Below are positions 42,628-55,913 of a stretch of 64,000 bases of DNA, piece by piece. This stretch comes from Turnera subulata (lineage: Eukaryota > Streptophyta > Magnoliopsida > Malpighiales > Passifloraceae), in NCBI GenBank assembly GCA_028386065.3, contig JAKUCV010002048.1:31143-95142 (forward strand). Reading direction: 5' to 3'. The translations under genes were made by a program, and so were the position numbers. Numbering within the stretch: the stretch's first letter is position 1; each line of letters begins with the position of its first letter. The notes under the pieces were generated by a model that did no database searches, had not been told where the DNA came from, and saw only the letters and a list, made by a program, of their open reading frames with translations.

Positions 42628-45600
42628 TGAAACGCCCGTATCCCAATTTTACAAATAAAATATTTAATCGAAAGGAATTTACCAAAATGCCCCTGAAACC
42701 CAGGACACAAAATCAAAAACAAAAACATTATCCAAAAATCTTAATAAACCGAGATGTCATAAAGAACAAAAACAAACCGGCTTAACAAGCCATGAGTCAA
42801 CCCGGCATCCTGCCGAAACATCATCAAATATCAAATCCCGGCAACCCGCCGAAAAAGTAATCAAAATCAAGAATGACATCTCAACAAAATCCAATGCAGC
42901 GGAAGAAATAAACAAAGTAAAAGTAAGAGAAGTAAAATGATATGCATGTCGACTCTATGGATCCAACCGGGAGATGAAGCACAGCTACCTGCTGGGATAT
43001 CCACGTCCGTACTCCGGAAAGGAAGAAAGAGACTGCACGCTAACTAAGAGTCCGAAAAACAAAAGTGGCGATTATGTGAGTCGCCTACTCAGTGAGCAGT
43101 ATAAATCTAGTTATGTAGGTGTGCAAAGCAAGTTTGAAAGGAAAGTAGAGATACAAACACAAGTAAGCAAACACGCAATAACCAGTACTAACATGCCAAC
43201 AACATACAAGCATACAATTTATGTTATACACCCATTTGTGTATTAAGTTTTATTATTAATTTATTTATTCAGGGCCCCCTACTGTGTGCGTCGAGTTCGG
43301 TCCCGTCTCATGAGACAACCAGGCATAAGCCCAATATAACCAGGCATAAAGCCCAAACATATCCATAGAGAGAGATAGAGAGACAGAGAGAAAGAGGGAG
43401 GTAGAAAAGGAGAGGTAGAAGGAGGGAGGTAGAACCGGTCATCACAGACCCATATGCCAAACCGCATATACCATGCTATCCCGCATGCAAACCCAAGGGG
43501 TATCACTTCCCGCTCGAACCAACCGGTCATCAGCACACAGTAGCCTATCTTCTACTGTACATTATTCTTATTCATAAATTATGAGTTCATGTGTGCCAAG
43601 AGTTGTGATTTAACAGGGTTGAATGAATTATCAACTCAATCAAGTATCCAGGTCTCCGACCCACAGTACATCACACAAATCACCCAAAATCACTCCACAT
43701 GTTATATTCCATAACAATCTAAAAGTCATGCTCATCCAGCAAATAGTAACACATAGGCACACAATACGGATCACAGCATGTTAGCAAACAGGGCATGCAA
43801 CTCAAACAGACCAATCTAACAAGCTCATGCATACAAACATAAAAAGACTTATAAAGTCACCTCATCGACGATTATCCTATGGAGCCACTCCCAAGACAGA
43901 TCCTCCAGCTCCCGAGGTATTACCCGTGCCTGAATACCGGCACACACAATAATTACAAAACAATTACAATAAACCGTGCATGCATGATATATATATGCTC
44001 AACTGAATAGAACTTGACCCAATCTACCCGGTTAAGTAATTCCAGGGTCTAAGCCCAAAAGGGTAACTCCAAAGAGATTGGGACCTAAGGTGCTCCGGGC
44101 TTAAACCCAACTAAGTCAATAAATACTTTCCCGGCCTATGGCCTATTCATTATGTCCTTAACGAGTTCTCGGGCCTAAAGCCCATCTAAGTCCAAAACCA
44201 AATCCCGGGCCTAAAGCCCATTACGAGGTTGGGCTTAAAGCCCGTTACCCAGGTCCAAAGGTTATCAAATTAAATCATATAATTCCATTACCGGGCGTGG
44301 GCCCAATTTAGGCTAATTTCCATTTAAGGGCTTTACCCGAGCCCGAGTTACCGTCCTAAAGGTTCTACCCGCGTCGGACAAACCCGTCACATGCTACTTG
44401 CTTCCAACTCTCGGTTTCTACTAAAGGTTCTACCCGCGTCGGACAAACCCGTCCTAAAGGTTCTACCCGAGCCCTCGCCGGAAAATTCCCAAGCCTCGCC
44501 CGATTCCGGTGACCTTGCCGGAATTCACCCAAACTGCCAGAAACAAAACATCCAACCCATATTCACCTCACAGCAAACAATTACACAACACAACACCCTA
44601 CAACTTCCAAGTTGATTCAAGAAAAAGAATGGGAGAAGGGAATCCTTACCCGGACACTCACAGTCACAACTTGGATTCACAGCACCCCAAACCCCGCTGC
44701 CAGAGCAACCACCGCCCGACCAGGACCTAGACCAACCAGCACAACCTGTCACAAACACCGGCCAAACACCCCACAACAACCTGCAACACCGAACCCAACT
44801 CACAACCCCTCTGCCGGAGAAACACACACACAGCACCCGAGCACCACACTGCCGGAACAGCAACACATCCAGCCACCGTCAATACACCATCGAACCCGCC
44901 GCCATCGAGAACAACCACCCACGCCACCAAGACAAACAACACCCAATTAAACCCACAACAAACCCGAGTCAGGGCAAATCCACAAACACAAAACCACAAA
45001 GAAACGAAAGTGGAGCCAAATGAGGAATCAAAAGAGCTTACCGGTGATAGGACGATGACGGCGGCGGCGGCGGGTTTGAGCTCGACCCAAAGGACCCCAA
45101 GCGATATCCCGTCACACCAAGCACCCGGACGACGACGAGGGAACGACGGCGGCTTCTTTGCTTGGGTGTGCAGCGGCTCGAGGAAAGGAAGAGATGAGAA
45201 GAGGGTGAAGGTAGCGGCGGTGGGTGTTCGAGGGGGAGAGAGAGAAAGGAGAGAGGGAGAGAGAGAGAGAGAGGGTCGGCGGCGTGGAAGAGAAAGGAGA
45301 GAAAGAAGAAAAAGAAAAGAGGGGAAGGGGTTTTTAGTGTTTGACCCGCCAGCTTGAAAGACGCGTCGTTCAGCTGGGCGCGGTCAACCCGCCCTGTAGA
45401 CCGTTTGTTTGTTTTTTTTTCCAATACGACATAGTTTCGATTGAACACACGGTAAGCTTCTCGTTTCACCCCGATCTCGAATTCGTTTTCCACAGAACCC
45501 GAACCAAGAACAATACCAACTTAAAATTGACATTTCCAATTAGAAAATAATTTATTTCTACGACTAAAACTCGAAAATACCTCAAGGGTAAAATTGGAAT

Positions 45601-45651
45601 AAAATTTCAAAAATTTTTGTAAATTAATTTATGAAAATCCGTGGCGTTATA
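42628..45651 (-). repeat. Tekay 3' LTR
   Basis: 3024 bp. Plus-strand ends TGAAACGCCCG and GGCGTTATA. Contains a group of GGGCYTAAAGCCC near-palindromes (44090-44250), purine microsatellites (43370-43430, 45225-45310). A rearranged patch at about 44345-44480 has GGTTCTACCCG repeated three times, where the 5' LTR has a different 100-bp sequence. Chance ORFs only. Confidence 0.85.
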
Positions 45652-45675
45652 GTTCTACCCCACTTAAGAAAATTT
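45652..45675 (-). other. Tekay polypurine tract
   Basis: Minus strand TTCTTAAGTGGGGTAGAAC immediately before the LTR start. AAGTGGGG is typical for Tekay. Confidence 0.7.
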
Positions 45676-45702
45676 CGTTCTCGAAATTACAAGATATGAA
45701 AA

Positions 45703-48700
45703 TCAGAACAGATGTGGATACTGCTCTCTCTTATGGGACTCAACCTCCCAAGTAGCCTCCTTCGGAGAATGACGGCTCCATCTGACCCGAACCATAGGAA
45801 TGGTACGACTCCTCAACTGTCGTACCTCCTGAGCCAAAATCTCCACCGGCTCCTCAACATAGGTCAAATCCTCAGAAACCTCCACCTCTGTTGGGGATAC
45901 AACATGACTAGGATCAGACCGATAATGCCTCAACATCGAAACATGGAATACATCATGTATGCGGGACAGCTCCTCCGGTTAAGCCAACCTGTAGGCCAGC
46001 GGACCAATCCACTCCATGATCTCATAAGGACCAATATAACGAGGGCTCAACTTGCCCTTCCTCCCAAACCGGATAACACCTCTCCAGGGAGCAATACGGA
46101 GGAAAACTCTGTCACCTACACTGTACTCTATCTCCCGAACGATGCTTATCGGAAAAACTCTTTTGCCGGTCCTGAGCAGGTCTCATACACTGCTTAACCA
46201 CCTCGATCTGATCAACAGTTTCCTGGACTAGGTCCGGACCAACCACCTGTCACAGACCTTCCTCATCCCAACAGATCAGACTACGACACTTCCGCCCATA
46301 CAAAGCCTCATAAGGCGCCATACCGATACTGGAATGATACCCGTTGTTATAAGCAAACTCAACTAACGGTAATGTCTCATCCCAAGAACCACAGAAATTG
46401 AGCACACAGGCTCTAAGCATATCCTCCAATGTCTGTATAGTCCTCTCCGACTGCCCATCGGTCTGCGGATGGAATGCAGTACTAAAATTCAGCTTAGTAC
46501 CCAAAGCTGACTGTAAACTCTTCCAGAAGTGGGAAGTAAACCTCGGATCCCTGTCCGACACAATGGATAGTGGAACTCCATGTAGACGGACAATACCCGA
46601 AACATACAACCTCGCCAGCTTATCCATTGTATCCGTCTGCTGAATCGGTAAGAAATAAGCTGAGTTGGTCAACCTGTCAACAATGACCCAGATGGCATCG
46701 TGTCGATCCCGGGTCCTTGGTAACCCGATCACAAAGTCCATAGTGATATGCTCCCACTTCCACTGCGGAATAGTCAAATATCTCAACTTGCCGGCACGAG
46801 CCTGATGCTCGGCTTTCACCTGCTGACAAGTCATACAACGAGCCACAAACTCCGCAACATCCTTCTTCATCCCAGGCCACCAATAATGACTCTTCAAGTT
46901 CTGGTACATTTTGGTGCTACCCGGATGCATAGCATATGGCGCATTATGCGCTTCATCCATGATCCATCTCCTCAAATCATCGACATCCGGAACACACAAC
47001 CGATCACCGGTCATCAAAGCACCATCCTCCTTGATATAGAAATTAGAACTCTCTCCACCAAGAGCCTTATCTCGCAACTCCGCTAGATAAGGATCACCAA
47101 ACTGCAACTCCATGATTCTATCCCGCAAGGTCGGCCGAATGCTCAAACTGGCAAGCAACGCCCCAGTAACATCAACCTTCAACTGTGCATCCAACGACCT
47201 CAGCTCCACCAAGGAAGGCAAAGCATAAGAAACTGAGTCCTCATCTGCAGAAGCCACTCTCTTCCGGCTCAATGCATCTGCAACAACATTGGCCTTGCCC
47301 GGATGGTACTCGATAGTACAATCATAGTCCTTCAGAAGCTCAATCCAGCGTCTCTGCCTCATATTAAGCTCCCTTTGGGTCATGATGTACTTCAAACTCA
47401 TATGATCTGTGAAAATACGACACTTCTCACCGTACAGATGGTGTCTCCAGATCTACAAAGCAAAGACCACAACAGCTAACTCTAGATCATGGGTCGGATA
47501 GCTCCTCTCGTGAGTTCTCAACTGCCTGGAGGCATAAGCAATCACTCGACCCTCCTGCATCAAAACACATCCCAAGCCCAGACCAGAAGCATCACTGAAC
47601 ATCGTGTACTCCACTCCGGGTCTCGGAACAGTCAAAACTGGTGCAGAAGTCAACCGACTCCTCAATTCCTCAAAACTCTTCTGACAACGGTCATCCCAAG
47701 CAAAAGTACAGTCTTTCCTCAACAGCTTAGTCATGGGACCCGCTATTAAGGAAAAACCCTCAATGAACCTCCGGTAGTAACCGGCAAGTCCAAGAAAACT
47801 CCGTATCTCTGATACACTCTTCGGTGGCTCCCAATCCATGTCTGCCTTAATCTTGGCCGGGTCCACCTTAATGCCTTCACCGGACACAATATGCCCAAGG
47901 AACGCGACCTCATCCAACCAAAACTTACACTTGCTGAGCTTGGCATAGAGTTATTCTTCTCTCAACCTATGTAAAACCTGTCTCAAGTGGTCCTCATGTT
48001 CGGCCTTACTACTCAAGTAGACCAGAATATCATCAATGAACACTACCACAAACCGGTCCAGAAATTCATGGAAGACTTTGCATCATACACATGAACATTG
48101 CTGGTGCATTCGTCAGCCCAAACGGTACAACCACAAACTCATAATGACCATACCGAGTGCGAAAAGCAGTCTTCGGTATGTCTTATTCTGCAATCCGAAC
48201 CTGATGGTAACCAGATCGCAAGTCAATCTTCGAGAATACAGATGCACCCTGCAACTGATCGAACAAGTCATCGATCCTAGGCAAAGGATACTTGTTCTTC
48301 ACAGTCACCTTGTTCATCTGTCTATAGTCCACACACATCCGCATACTTCCATCCTTCTTCTTCACAAACAAGACCGGGGCACCCCAAGGTGAGATGCTCG
48401 GTCTAATGAAACCCTTATCCAATAACTCCTCCAGTTGTTTCTTCAACTCCTATAGTTCCATCGGAGCCATTATGTAGGGCGGTATAGAAATAGGTGCAAC
48501 TCCCAAGACCAAGTCAACTGTATACTCCACCTCCTGCTCCGGAGGCAACCCAGGTAGATCATCAGGAAATACATCGGGAAACTCCCGAACAATTGGAATA
48601 TCCTCCACTCCAGGTACTGGTACCGAAGAATCGACCACATGAGCAAGAAAAGCATCACAACCCTCTCGGATCATCCTGAAAGCTTGGATGGCCGAGATAC

Positions 48701-49594
48701 AACACGCCGATAGGGCTCTTCGCTCCCCAACGAACACCAATCTACGCCCCAACAGAGAAGACAAAGACACTTCCCTGGCCCGACAATCAACGACTGCCTC
48801 GTGTCTGGACAACCAATCCATGCCTAAGATAACATCAAACTCTCCCAAGTCTATGACAGCAAGAACAAAAGGGAAACTCTCACTATCATACTCTATTGAG
48901 ACATTTCTACAAACTCGATCAACAACTACTATATCACCTGTGGGTAAACGGACTCTCAGGGGTCTACTAAGGTTATCATCTTCTATGTTATGAGTGGTCA
49001 TGAATGCATGTGATACAAAAGAGTGTGTTGAACCTGGATCAACTAAAGCATGTGCATACTGACCAAAAACCATAAAAGTACCTGCTATGACCACGGGAGC
49101 ATCAGCAGCCTCCTCCCGGGTGATGGCATAAACCCTAGGAGCTGCAGCACACTGAGTCGCACCCCCGCGGTTCAAAGCTCCTGAACCCTCACGATGACAG
49201 CAAGATCAGAAGGAAAATTCTCACTATCATACTCTATTGATACATTTCTACAAACTCGATCAACAACTACTATATCACCTGTGGGTAAACGGAATCATAG
49301 GGGTGTACTAAGGTTATCATCTTCTATGTTATGAGTGGTCATGAATGCACGTGATACAAAAGAGTGTGTTGAACTTGGATCAACTAAAGCATGTGCATAC
49401 TGACCAAAAACCATAAAAGTACCTGTTATGACCTCTGGAGCATCAGCAGCCTCCTCCCGGGTGATGGCATAAACCCTAGGAGCTGCAGCAGACTGAGTCG
49501 CACCCCCGCGGTTCGAAGCTCCAGAACCCCCACGACCTCGACCCTGCTGTCCGCCACCCCTGTTCGGACCAGAAGAAACAGCACCACTAGCCAC
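45703..49594 (-). pseudogene. Tekay pol (PR-RT-RH-INT-chromodomain)
   Basis: Minus strand. Protease HALVDPGSTHSFVS occurs in two tandem copies (341-bp duplication at 48854-49535). [41 protein letters not shown], then frame breaks around 48183-48000 spanning the catalytic region (FIDD is recognisable). RNase [34 protein letters not shown]. Integrase: zinc head H...[35 protein letters not shown]. After a stop at 46250 the frame goes on to YIGPYEIMEWIGPLAYRL and a chromodomain (YVEEPVEILAQE...RVRWSRHSPKEATWE) ending at 45703. The chromodomain normally directs integration to particular chromatin. Several stops. Confidence 0.88.
48854..49535 (-). repeat. 341-bp tandem duplication in Tekay protease
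   Basis: Units 48854-49194 and 49195-49535. Each encodes the AAPRVYAITREEAADAP...LVDP(G/S)STHSF segment. The second (upstream) unit has changed the active-site glycine to serine. Confidence 0.85.
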
Positions 49595-50741
49595 AGAACT
49601 CTGTACTGTATACTGGGAACCACTGCCACCACTATCCTTAATCCACTTGTAGCAAGAAGACTTCTGGTGTCCCCGGCTTATTGCAATACCAGCATGTACC
49701 CGAGAATCGTGCCGAGGAACCCCGTCCCTGAGATCCAGACTGATAGGACCGTTCTCCCGAGGATTTACCTATTCCACTCTGATAACACTGCCCTCAGGTC
49801 TTCTTCGAACCTCGGTAAGAAGAACCCTGCCCACCAGAATAGTCTGCATCTCCGGTATTAGAATACTGCCTCTTCTATCCTGAAGCAGATGACTGTTTCC
49901 TCTGCTCGGCTGTCTGAGCCTCCTACCCGAACAACTGAACTCTCTCAGCATCAAAAGCAGTCTCACAAACTGCCTCCCAAGTCTTGTGCCCTCCACCAGC
50001 CACAGCTAACGCCAACTCTGTACGTAAGCCGATAACAAACCGCCTACACTTAGTCACCTCATCGGGCACAAACTCCCTAGCATAAGAGAGAAGAATGCTG
50101 AACCGGGTCCTGAATGCTGACACAGTCTCCTCTAGTCCCTGCTTCACCTCAAGAAACTGCTTTTTCTACTCTTCCAGAAAACCAACAGTGAGAAACTCCT
50201 TGTAGAATTTCTCCTTGAAATCCTCCCATGGCATCTCCACAGGCTTTGGTAGGTTGGTCACAAGTTCCTACCACCATGTCAATGCATATCCCGTGAACTT
50301 GTGTACCGCAAATCGAGCCCTCTGCTCAGGTGCACAAGTGAACTTCTCCAGAACATTCTCCGCTTGGCGAAACCAATCATCAAACTCCTTGGCTTTGCCC
50401 TCTTCATCAGAGAATTCCTTGACTGCAGACTTATCCATGTGCTTATACCCGCTCTCCACACCACCTGCCGCAGCAGGTGCTACCGGTTGGGCACCCTGCT
50501 GCTGCTGCTGCTGTTGGAACTGCTGGAACTGTTGCCACTGCAGAAAGGCCTGATATTGCTGGAACGCTGGGTCCACAACAGGTGTTACGGGTGGCACAAC
50601 ATTCTGTTCTCCTCCACCTGCAGCATCATTCCATGCTGCATTATTGTTCCCCTGACCAACGGGAACCTGCATCACCGACACATTGTAGGAGACATGAGTA
50701 GCGGCGTCATCCTCAGCATTGTGTTGCCCCTGGTGATCCAT
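49595..50741 (-). pseudogene. Tekay gag
   Basis: ATG 50741 (MDHQGQHNAEDDAATH). A Gln-rich head (a CAG/CTG-type run at about 50495-50520 encodes poly-Gln) and FDDWFRQAENVLEKFTCAPEQRARFAV, the chromovirus gag domain, meet a TAG near 50268. Then VSAFRTRFSILLSYAREFVPDE and a CCHC knuckle (CWYCNKPG) at about 49660-49700 that is frameshifted. Further TGA/TAG stops at about 49926, 49875 and 49800. Confidence 0.8.
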
Positions 50742-50865
50742 ATCAATGCCTATATGAATGCAAATGAGTCAAAAACACTTTTAAGGTCATAATCCGAAAA
50801 CAGGCTTAAACACTGAAATCACTTTGAAAATAAAGTTTAAAACACTTTTAAAACCAAGGATCTGA

Positions 50866-50884
50866 AGCCCGCTCCGCTACCAAG
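50866..50884 (-). other. Tekay primer-binding site
   Basis: Minus strand TTGGTAGCGGAGCGGGCTT next to the LTR end CGTTTCA. Initiator-tRNA-Met type. Confidence 0.75.
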
Positions 50885-50885
50885 C

Positions 50886-51624
50886 TGAAACGCCCGTGTC
50901 CCAATTTTACAAATAAAATACTTAATCAAAAGGAATTTACCAAAATACCCCTGAAACCCAGGACACGAAATCCAAAACCAAAACATTATCTAAAAATCTT
51001 AATAAACTAAGATGTCATAAAGAATAAAAACAAACCGGCATAACAAGCCACGAGTCAACCCGGCATCCTGCCGAAACATCATCAAATATCAAATCCCGGT
51101 AACCCGCCAATAAAGTAATCAAAATCAAGAATGACTTCTCAACAAAATCCAATGCAGCGAAAGAAATAAACAAAGTAAAAATAGGAGAAGTAAAATGATA
51201 TGCATGTCGACTCGATGGATCCAACCGGGAGATGAAGCACAGCTACCGGCTGGGATATCCACGTCCGTACTCCGGAAAGGAAGAAAGAGACTGCACGCTA
51301 ACTAAGAGTCTGAAAAACAACGATGGCGATTATGTGAGCCGCCTACTCAGTGAGCAGTATAAATCTAGTTATGTAGGTGTGCAAAGCAAGTTCGAAAGGA
51401 AAGTAGAGATACAAACACAAGTAAGCAAACACGCAATAACCAGTACTAACATACCAACAACATACAAGCATACAATTTATGTTATACACCCATTTGTGTA
51501 TTAAGTTTTAATATTAATTTATTTATTCAGGGCCCCCTACTGTGTGCGTCGAGCTCAATCCCGTCTCATGAGCAACCAGGCATAAGCCCAATATAACCAG
51601 GCATGAAGCCCAAACATATCCATT

Positions 51625-51659
<35 letters not shown>

Positions 51660-53985
51660 AGGGAGGTAGAATGGGAGAGGTAGAAGGAGGGAGGTAGAAC
51701 AGATCATCACAGATCCATATGCCAAACCGCATATACCATGCTATCCCGCATGCAAACCCGAGGGGTACCACTTCCCGCTCGAACCAACCGGCCATCAGCA
51801 CTCAGTAGCCTATCTTCTACTATACATTATTCTTATTCATAAATTATGAGTTCATGTGTGCCAAGAGTTGTGATTTAACAGGGTTGTGTGAATTATCAAC
51901 TCAATCAAGTATCCGGGTCTCCGACCCACAGTACATCACACAAATCACCCAAAATCACTCCACATGTTATATTCCATAACAATCTAAAAGTCATGCTCAT
52001 CCAGCAAATAGTGACACATAGGCACACAAAACGGATCACAGCATGTTAGCAAACAGGGCATGCAACTCAAATAGACCAATCTAACAAGCTCATGCATACA
52101 AACATAAAAAGACTTATAAAGTCACCTCAACGACGATTACCCTGTGGAGCCTTTCCCAAGAAAGATCCTCCAGCTCCCGAGGTATTACCCGTGCCTGAAT
52201 ACCGGCACACACAATAATTACAAAACAATTACAATAAACCGTGCATGCTTGATATTTATATGCTCAACTGAATAGAACTTGACCCAATCTACCCGGTTAA
52301 GTAATTCCAGGGTCTAAGCCCAAAAGGGTAACTCTAAAGAGATTGGGACCTAAGGTGCTCCGGGCTTAAACCCAACTAAGTCCATAAATAGTTTCCCAGC
52401 CTATGGCCCATTCATTATGTCCTTAACGAGTTCCCGGGCCTAAAGCCCATCTAAGTCCAAAACCGAATCCCGGGCCTAAAGCCCATTACGAAGTTGGGCT
52501 TAAAGCCCGTTACCCAAGTCCAAAGGTTATCAAATTAAATCATATAATTCCATTACCGGTTGTGGGCCCAATTTAGACTAATTTCCATTTAAGGGCTTTA
52601 CCCGAGCCCGAGTTACCGTCCTAAAGGTTCTACCCGCTTCGGACAAACCGGTCACATGCTACTCGCTTCCAACTCTCGGTTTCTACTATATATAAAATAC
52701 AATTAGTACAACCCAATTCAGAATAAATAATACATGCCAAGAGTGCACAAATTATACATTAAGGTAATACCGTTAAATGCCGGAACAAAACCCGAGCCCT
52801 CACCGGAAAATTCCCGAGCCTCGCTGGATTCCGGTGACCTTGCCAGAATTCACCGAAACTGCCAGAAACAAGACATCCAACCCATATTCACCTCACAACA
52901 AACAATTACACAACACAACACCCTACAACTTCCAAGTCGATTCAAGAAAAAGGATGGGAGAAGGGAATCCTTACCCGGACACTCACAGTCACAACTTGGA
53001 TTCACAGCACCCCAAACACCCAGCTGCCGGAGCAACCACCGCCCGACCAGGACCTGGACCAACCAACACAACCTGTCACGAACACCGGCCAAACACCCCA
53101 CAACAACCTGCAACACCGAACCCAACTCACAACCCCTCTGCTGGAGAAACACACACACAGCACCCGAGCACCACACTGCCGAAACAGCAACACATCCAGC
53201 CACTGTCAAGACACCATCGAACCCGCCGCCATCGAGAACAACCACCCACGCCAGCAAGACAAACACCACCCAATTAAACCAACAACAAACCCGAGTCAGG
53301 ACAAATCCACAAACACAACACCACAAAGAAACGAAAGTGGAGCCAAATGAGGAATCAACAGAGCTTACCGGCGATAGGACGATGACGGCGGCGGCGGTGG
53401 GTTTGAGCTTGACCCAAAGGACCCCATGCGATATCCCGTCACACCAAGCACCCGGACGACGACGAGGGAACGATGGCGGCTTCTTTGCTTGGGTGTGCAA
53501 CGGGTCGAGGAAAGGAAGAGATGAGAAGGGGGTGAAGGTAGCGGCGCTGGGTGTTCGAGGGGGAGAGAGAGAAAGGAGAGAGGGAGAGAGAGAGAGAGGG
53601 TCGGCAGCGTGGAAGAGAAAGGAGAGAAAGAAGAAAAAGAAAAGAAGAGGGAAGGGGCTTTTAGGGTTTGACCCGCCAGCCCGAACGACGCGTCGTTCGG
53701 CTGGGCGCGGTCAACCCGCCCTGTTGACCGTTTGTTTGTTTGGTTTTTTTTTTTTCCAATACAACGTAGTTTCTATTGAACACACGATAAGCTTCTCGTT
53801 TCACCCCGATCTCGAATTCGTTTTCCACGGAACCCGAACCAAGAACAATACCAACTTAAAATTGACATTTCCAAGGAGAAAATAATTTATTTCTACGACT
53901 AAAACTCGAAAATACCTCAAGGGTAAAATTGGAATAAAATTCCAAAAATTTTCGTAAATTAATTTAGAAATTCCGGGGCGTTAAA
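50886..53985 (-). repeat. Tekay 5' LTR
   Basis: 3100 bp, highly similar to the 3' LTR over most of its length. Contains a (GA)n microsatellite at about 51622-51650 and the same GGGCYTAAAGCCC group (52370-52510). The long chance ORF at 52734-53885 is a low-complexity Thr/Pro/Asn/Arg reading of the LTR and not a gene. Confidence 0.85.
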
Positions 53986-53990
53986 ATTCC

Positions 53991-55856
53991 CTTGTGATGC
54001 TTTTCATTGTCGTACACCACTTGAAGTTTTCCGGGCTTCAGCTTAAGGATCACAATGATATCTTTAGCAGAGATGGTGACATTCTTTCCATTAAGACGGG
54101 TGGTAATGGACACAGTGGCACCAGTAGCATTAGTGGTTGATTTCAAATGCTTGAAAAACTCCTTAACCATTGGTTCATAGGCTTTGGCCTTCAAAGTGGC
54201 TAGAAATCCAAACTGAACTTTCTTCAAGATATCAGATACCCCCAAGTCAGCAAAATCCTCCATAACCACAGTATGTGGTGCATAGAAGGCAGATAAGTTC
54301 ACTTCTCTCTTCTTCCTCTTTTTTGAAGGTTTGCCTTTGACTGGACCTTTTGCCTTCTTCCTTGGAGGTTTAGCTGGGGTTTCCTTCTCTTCATCTTCTT
54401 CATCATCATGCTCTTCATCTTCATCTCGATCATTCTTTTCTAAGTCATCTTCATCAGCTTCTTCATCACTCTCTTCTGCATCATTGAAGTTGGAATCATC
54501 ATTCGAATCATCTCCCCTTTTTCTCGTCTTAGAAACTTCAGTCTCTTCTGATGCAGCATCCTCAGACTTAGAATTGTTCGAGCTTGAGTGTTCTCCAAAT
54601 TCTTCATCATCTTCTGGTTCTGATTCTGGTTCAGGTTCTCCAACCTTCCTTTTGCCTTCAGCCTTTGTCATTGGTTTTGGGACTGGTTTCTTGGAAACCA
54701 TAGCGTCAGTTGGTTCATGACAGACTATACCAGTGCTCTTCTTCGGAGTGACAAATTTTGTCGGCTTAGGAGACACTTCAGTATGCTTCTTTTTCTGAGA
54801 GGTCTTGGTCTTTGGTATCTCATGATCATTGTCAACAAATTCTTCTGGTTTCTCAGAAGCCACATGCTTGAAGGAACGAACAGAGTCAACAGCTTCCTTG
54901 CTTACTTTGAGTATATCAGACATCACATTATCATCATCCTGCTCTTATTGTGCAATGTTTAGATCCACAGTGTGTCGCTTACCAACAGGCTGTGAGGTGG
55001 TTTGAACCGAAACCATGGGTGGAACCACAGCTGGAACCACATTAGAAACCAAGTTGGTCTCATTACCAACTTCACGACTTGCCTTCTCAGTTGTATCTAG
55101 CAGTTCAATTCCTTCACGCAATGCTTTGTAGTAGGCTTCTTCTTCATCTCTAGAGGGTGTTCAGATGAGGCTTTCTGGAGGAATATGGCCTTTGATGACA
55201 AAATCTGAAATCATATACCCAAATTTCTCTCATTTCTTTTCACGAAATATTTTGGGATCATGACCAGGTGGAATTACTATATGCTTAACAAAGGTATCAA
55301 TCATTGATGTGACCATACTGGGCGTAAGCACAGGAGGATCCTCTATAAGTATGGTGGTTGTGCTAGCACTAGGTCTATCAATGGTGGTGTGTGGGATGGT
55401 TTTCGCACTATCTTCAGGTGTACGAACACGATAGCTAATAGGATCTGGACATAAGAGGTCAGTTTGAGGTGTATTACCAGTGAGAGGTGTTTTGAGCCAT
55501 GAGGGTGCTGAAGACCCTTCAGGAACAGTGCTTTTCTCTATGGTTGGCCAAGGCTCTCGATCAAGACATACTTTTTCAGACCCCTTCTGACTTTTCTGCA
55601 TTTCCCAAGCCTCCTTGAATTTCTCTGATTCATCAGCCTCTGTAGAAGCACATGAAGTTTCTTTCTCTTGCTCACTCCTCATGGCTACCTTTGAGTGAGT
55701 GACCTTGGCCGCCTCCAGTTTGGTTCTCCCTTGAGGTCGTGTTTTTGATGTTTTCTCAGTGAGGGCTTTCTTTGTTTTTGCTGTTTTAGGGTTACCTTTC
55801 TTAGAGGAGGTCTTCATGTTTAGGTGTTTGAGAGAGGAAAGGTAGCAGTTGTGCAA
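53991..55856 (-). pseudogene. Sirevirus 2 env-like ORF, N-terminal part
   Basis: Extra ORF downstream of copia pol. Possible starts are ATG 55856 or 55817 (MKTSSKKGNPKTAKTKK), the latter with a basic head. Open except for stops near 55230, 55162 and 54946. A Lys/Arg- and Ser-rich N-terminus is followed by a long acidic stretch (about 54400-54640, runs of D/E/S) and the basic block RKKAKGPVKGKPSKKRKKR, which looks like a nuclear-localisation signal. A folded domain follows (AFYAPHTVVMEDFADLG; YEPMVKEFFKHL) with the layout of plant transposon-protein domains. No signal peptide, so envelope function is doubtful. Tekay insertion removes the rest to 42622. Confidence 0.6.
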
Positions 55857-55913
55857 GGTAAGAGGATATTCGGGTAAGTGAGTGAGAGTGGTAGTAGTGT
55901 TTGAGAAGGTAAA

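Larger units (their letters stand above)
42628..53985 (-). mobile_element. Tekay (Del) chromovirus, complete structure
   Basis: LTRs 42628-45651 and 50886-53985, primer site beside 50886, gag, pol with C-terminal chromodomain, polypurine tract beside 45651. Flanked by GTTCC (42623-42627) and ATTCC (53986-53990), a 5-bp duplication with one change. Inserted in the Sirevirus 2 env-like ORF. Stops, frameshifts and a 341-bp duplication make it inactive. Confidence 0.9.

Noticed and set aside
51622..51650. (GA)n stretch as a regulatory site
   Set aside because: A simple microsatellite in the Tekay LTR, shorter in the other LTR.
52734..53885. 383-codon ORF
   Set aside because: It lies within a Tekay LTR, has low-complexity Thr/Pro/Asn/Arg composition, and the same region of the other LTR is not open as one frame.
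54331..54720. Ser-rich plus-strand ORF
   Set aside because: Antisense shadow of the Asp/Glu-rich tract in the Sirevirus 2 env-like ORF.
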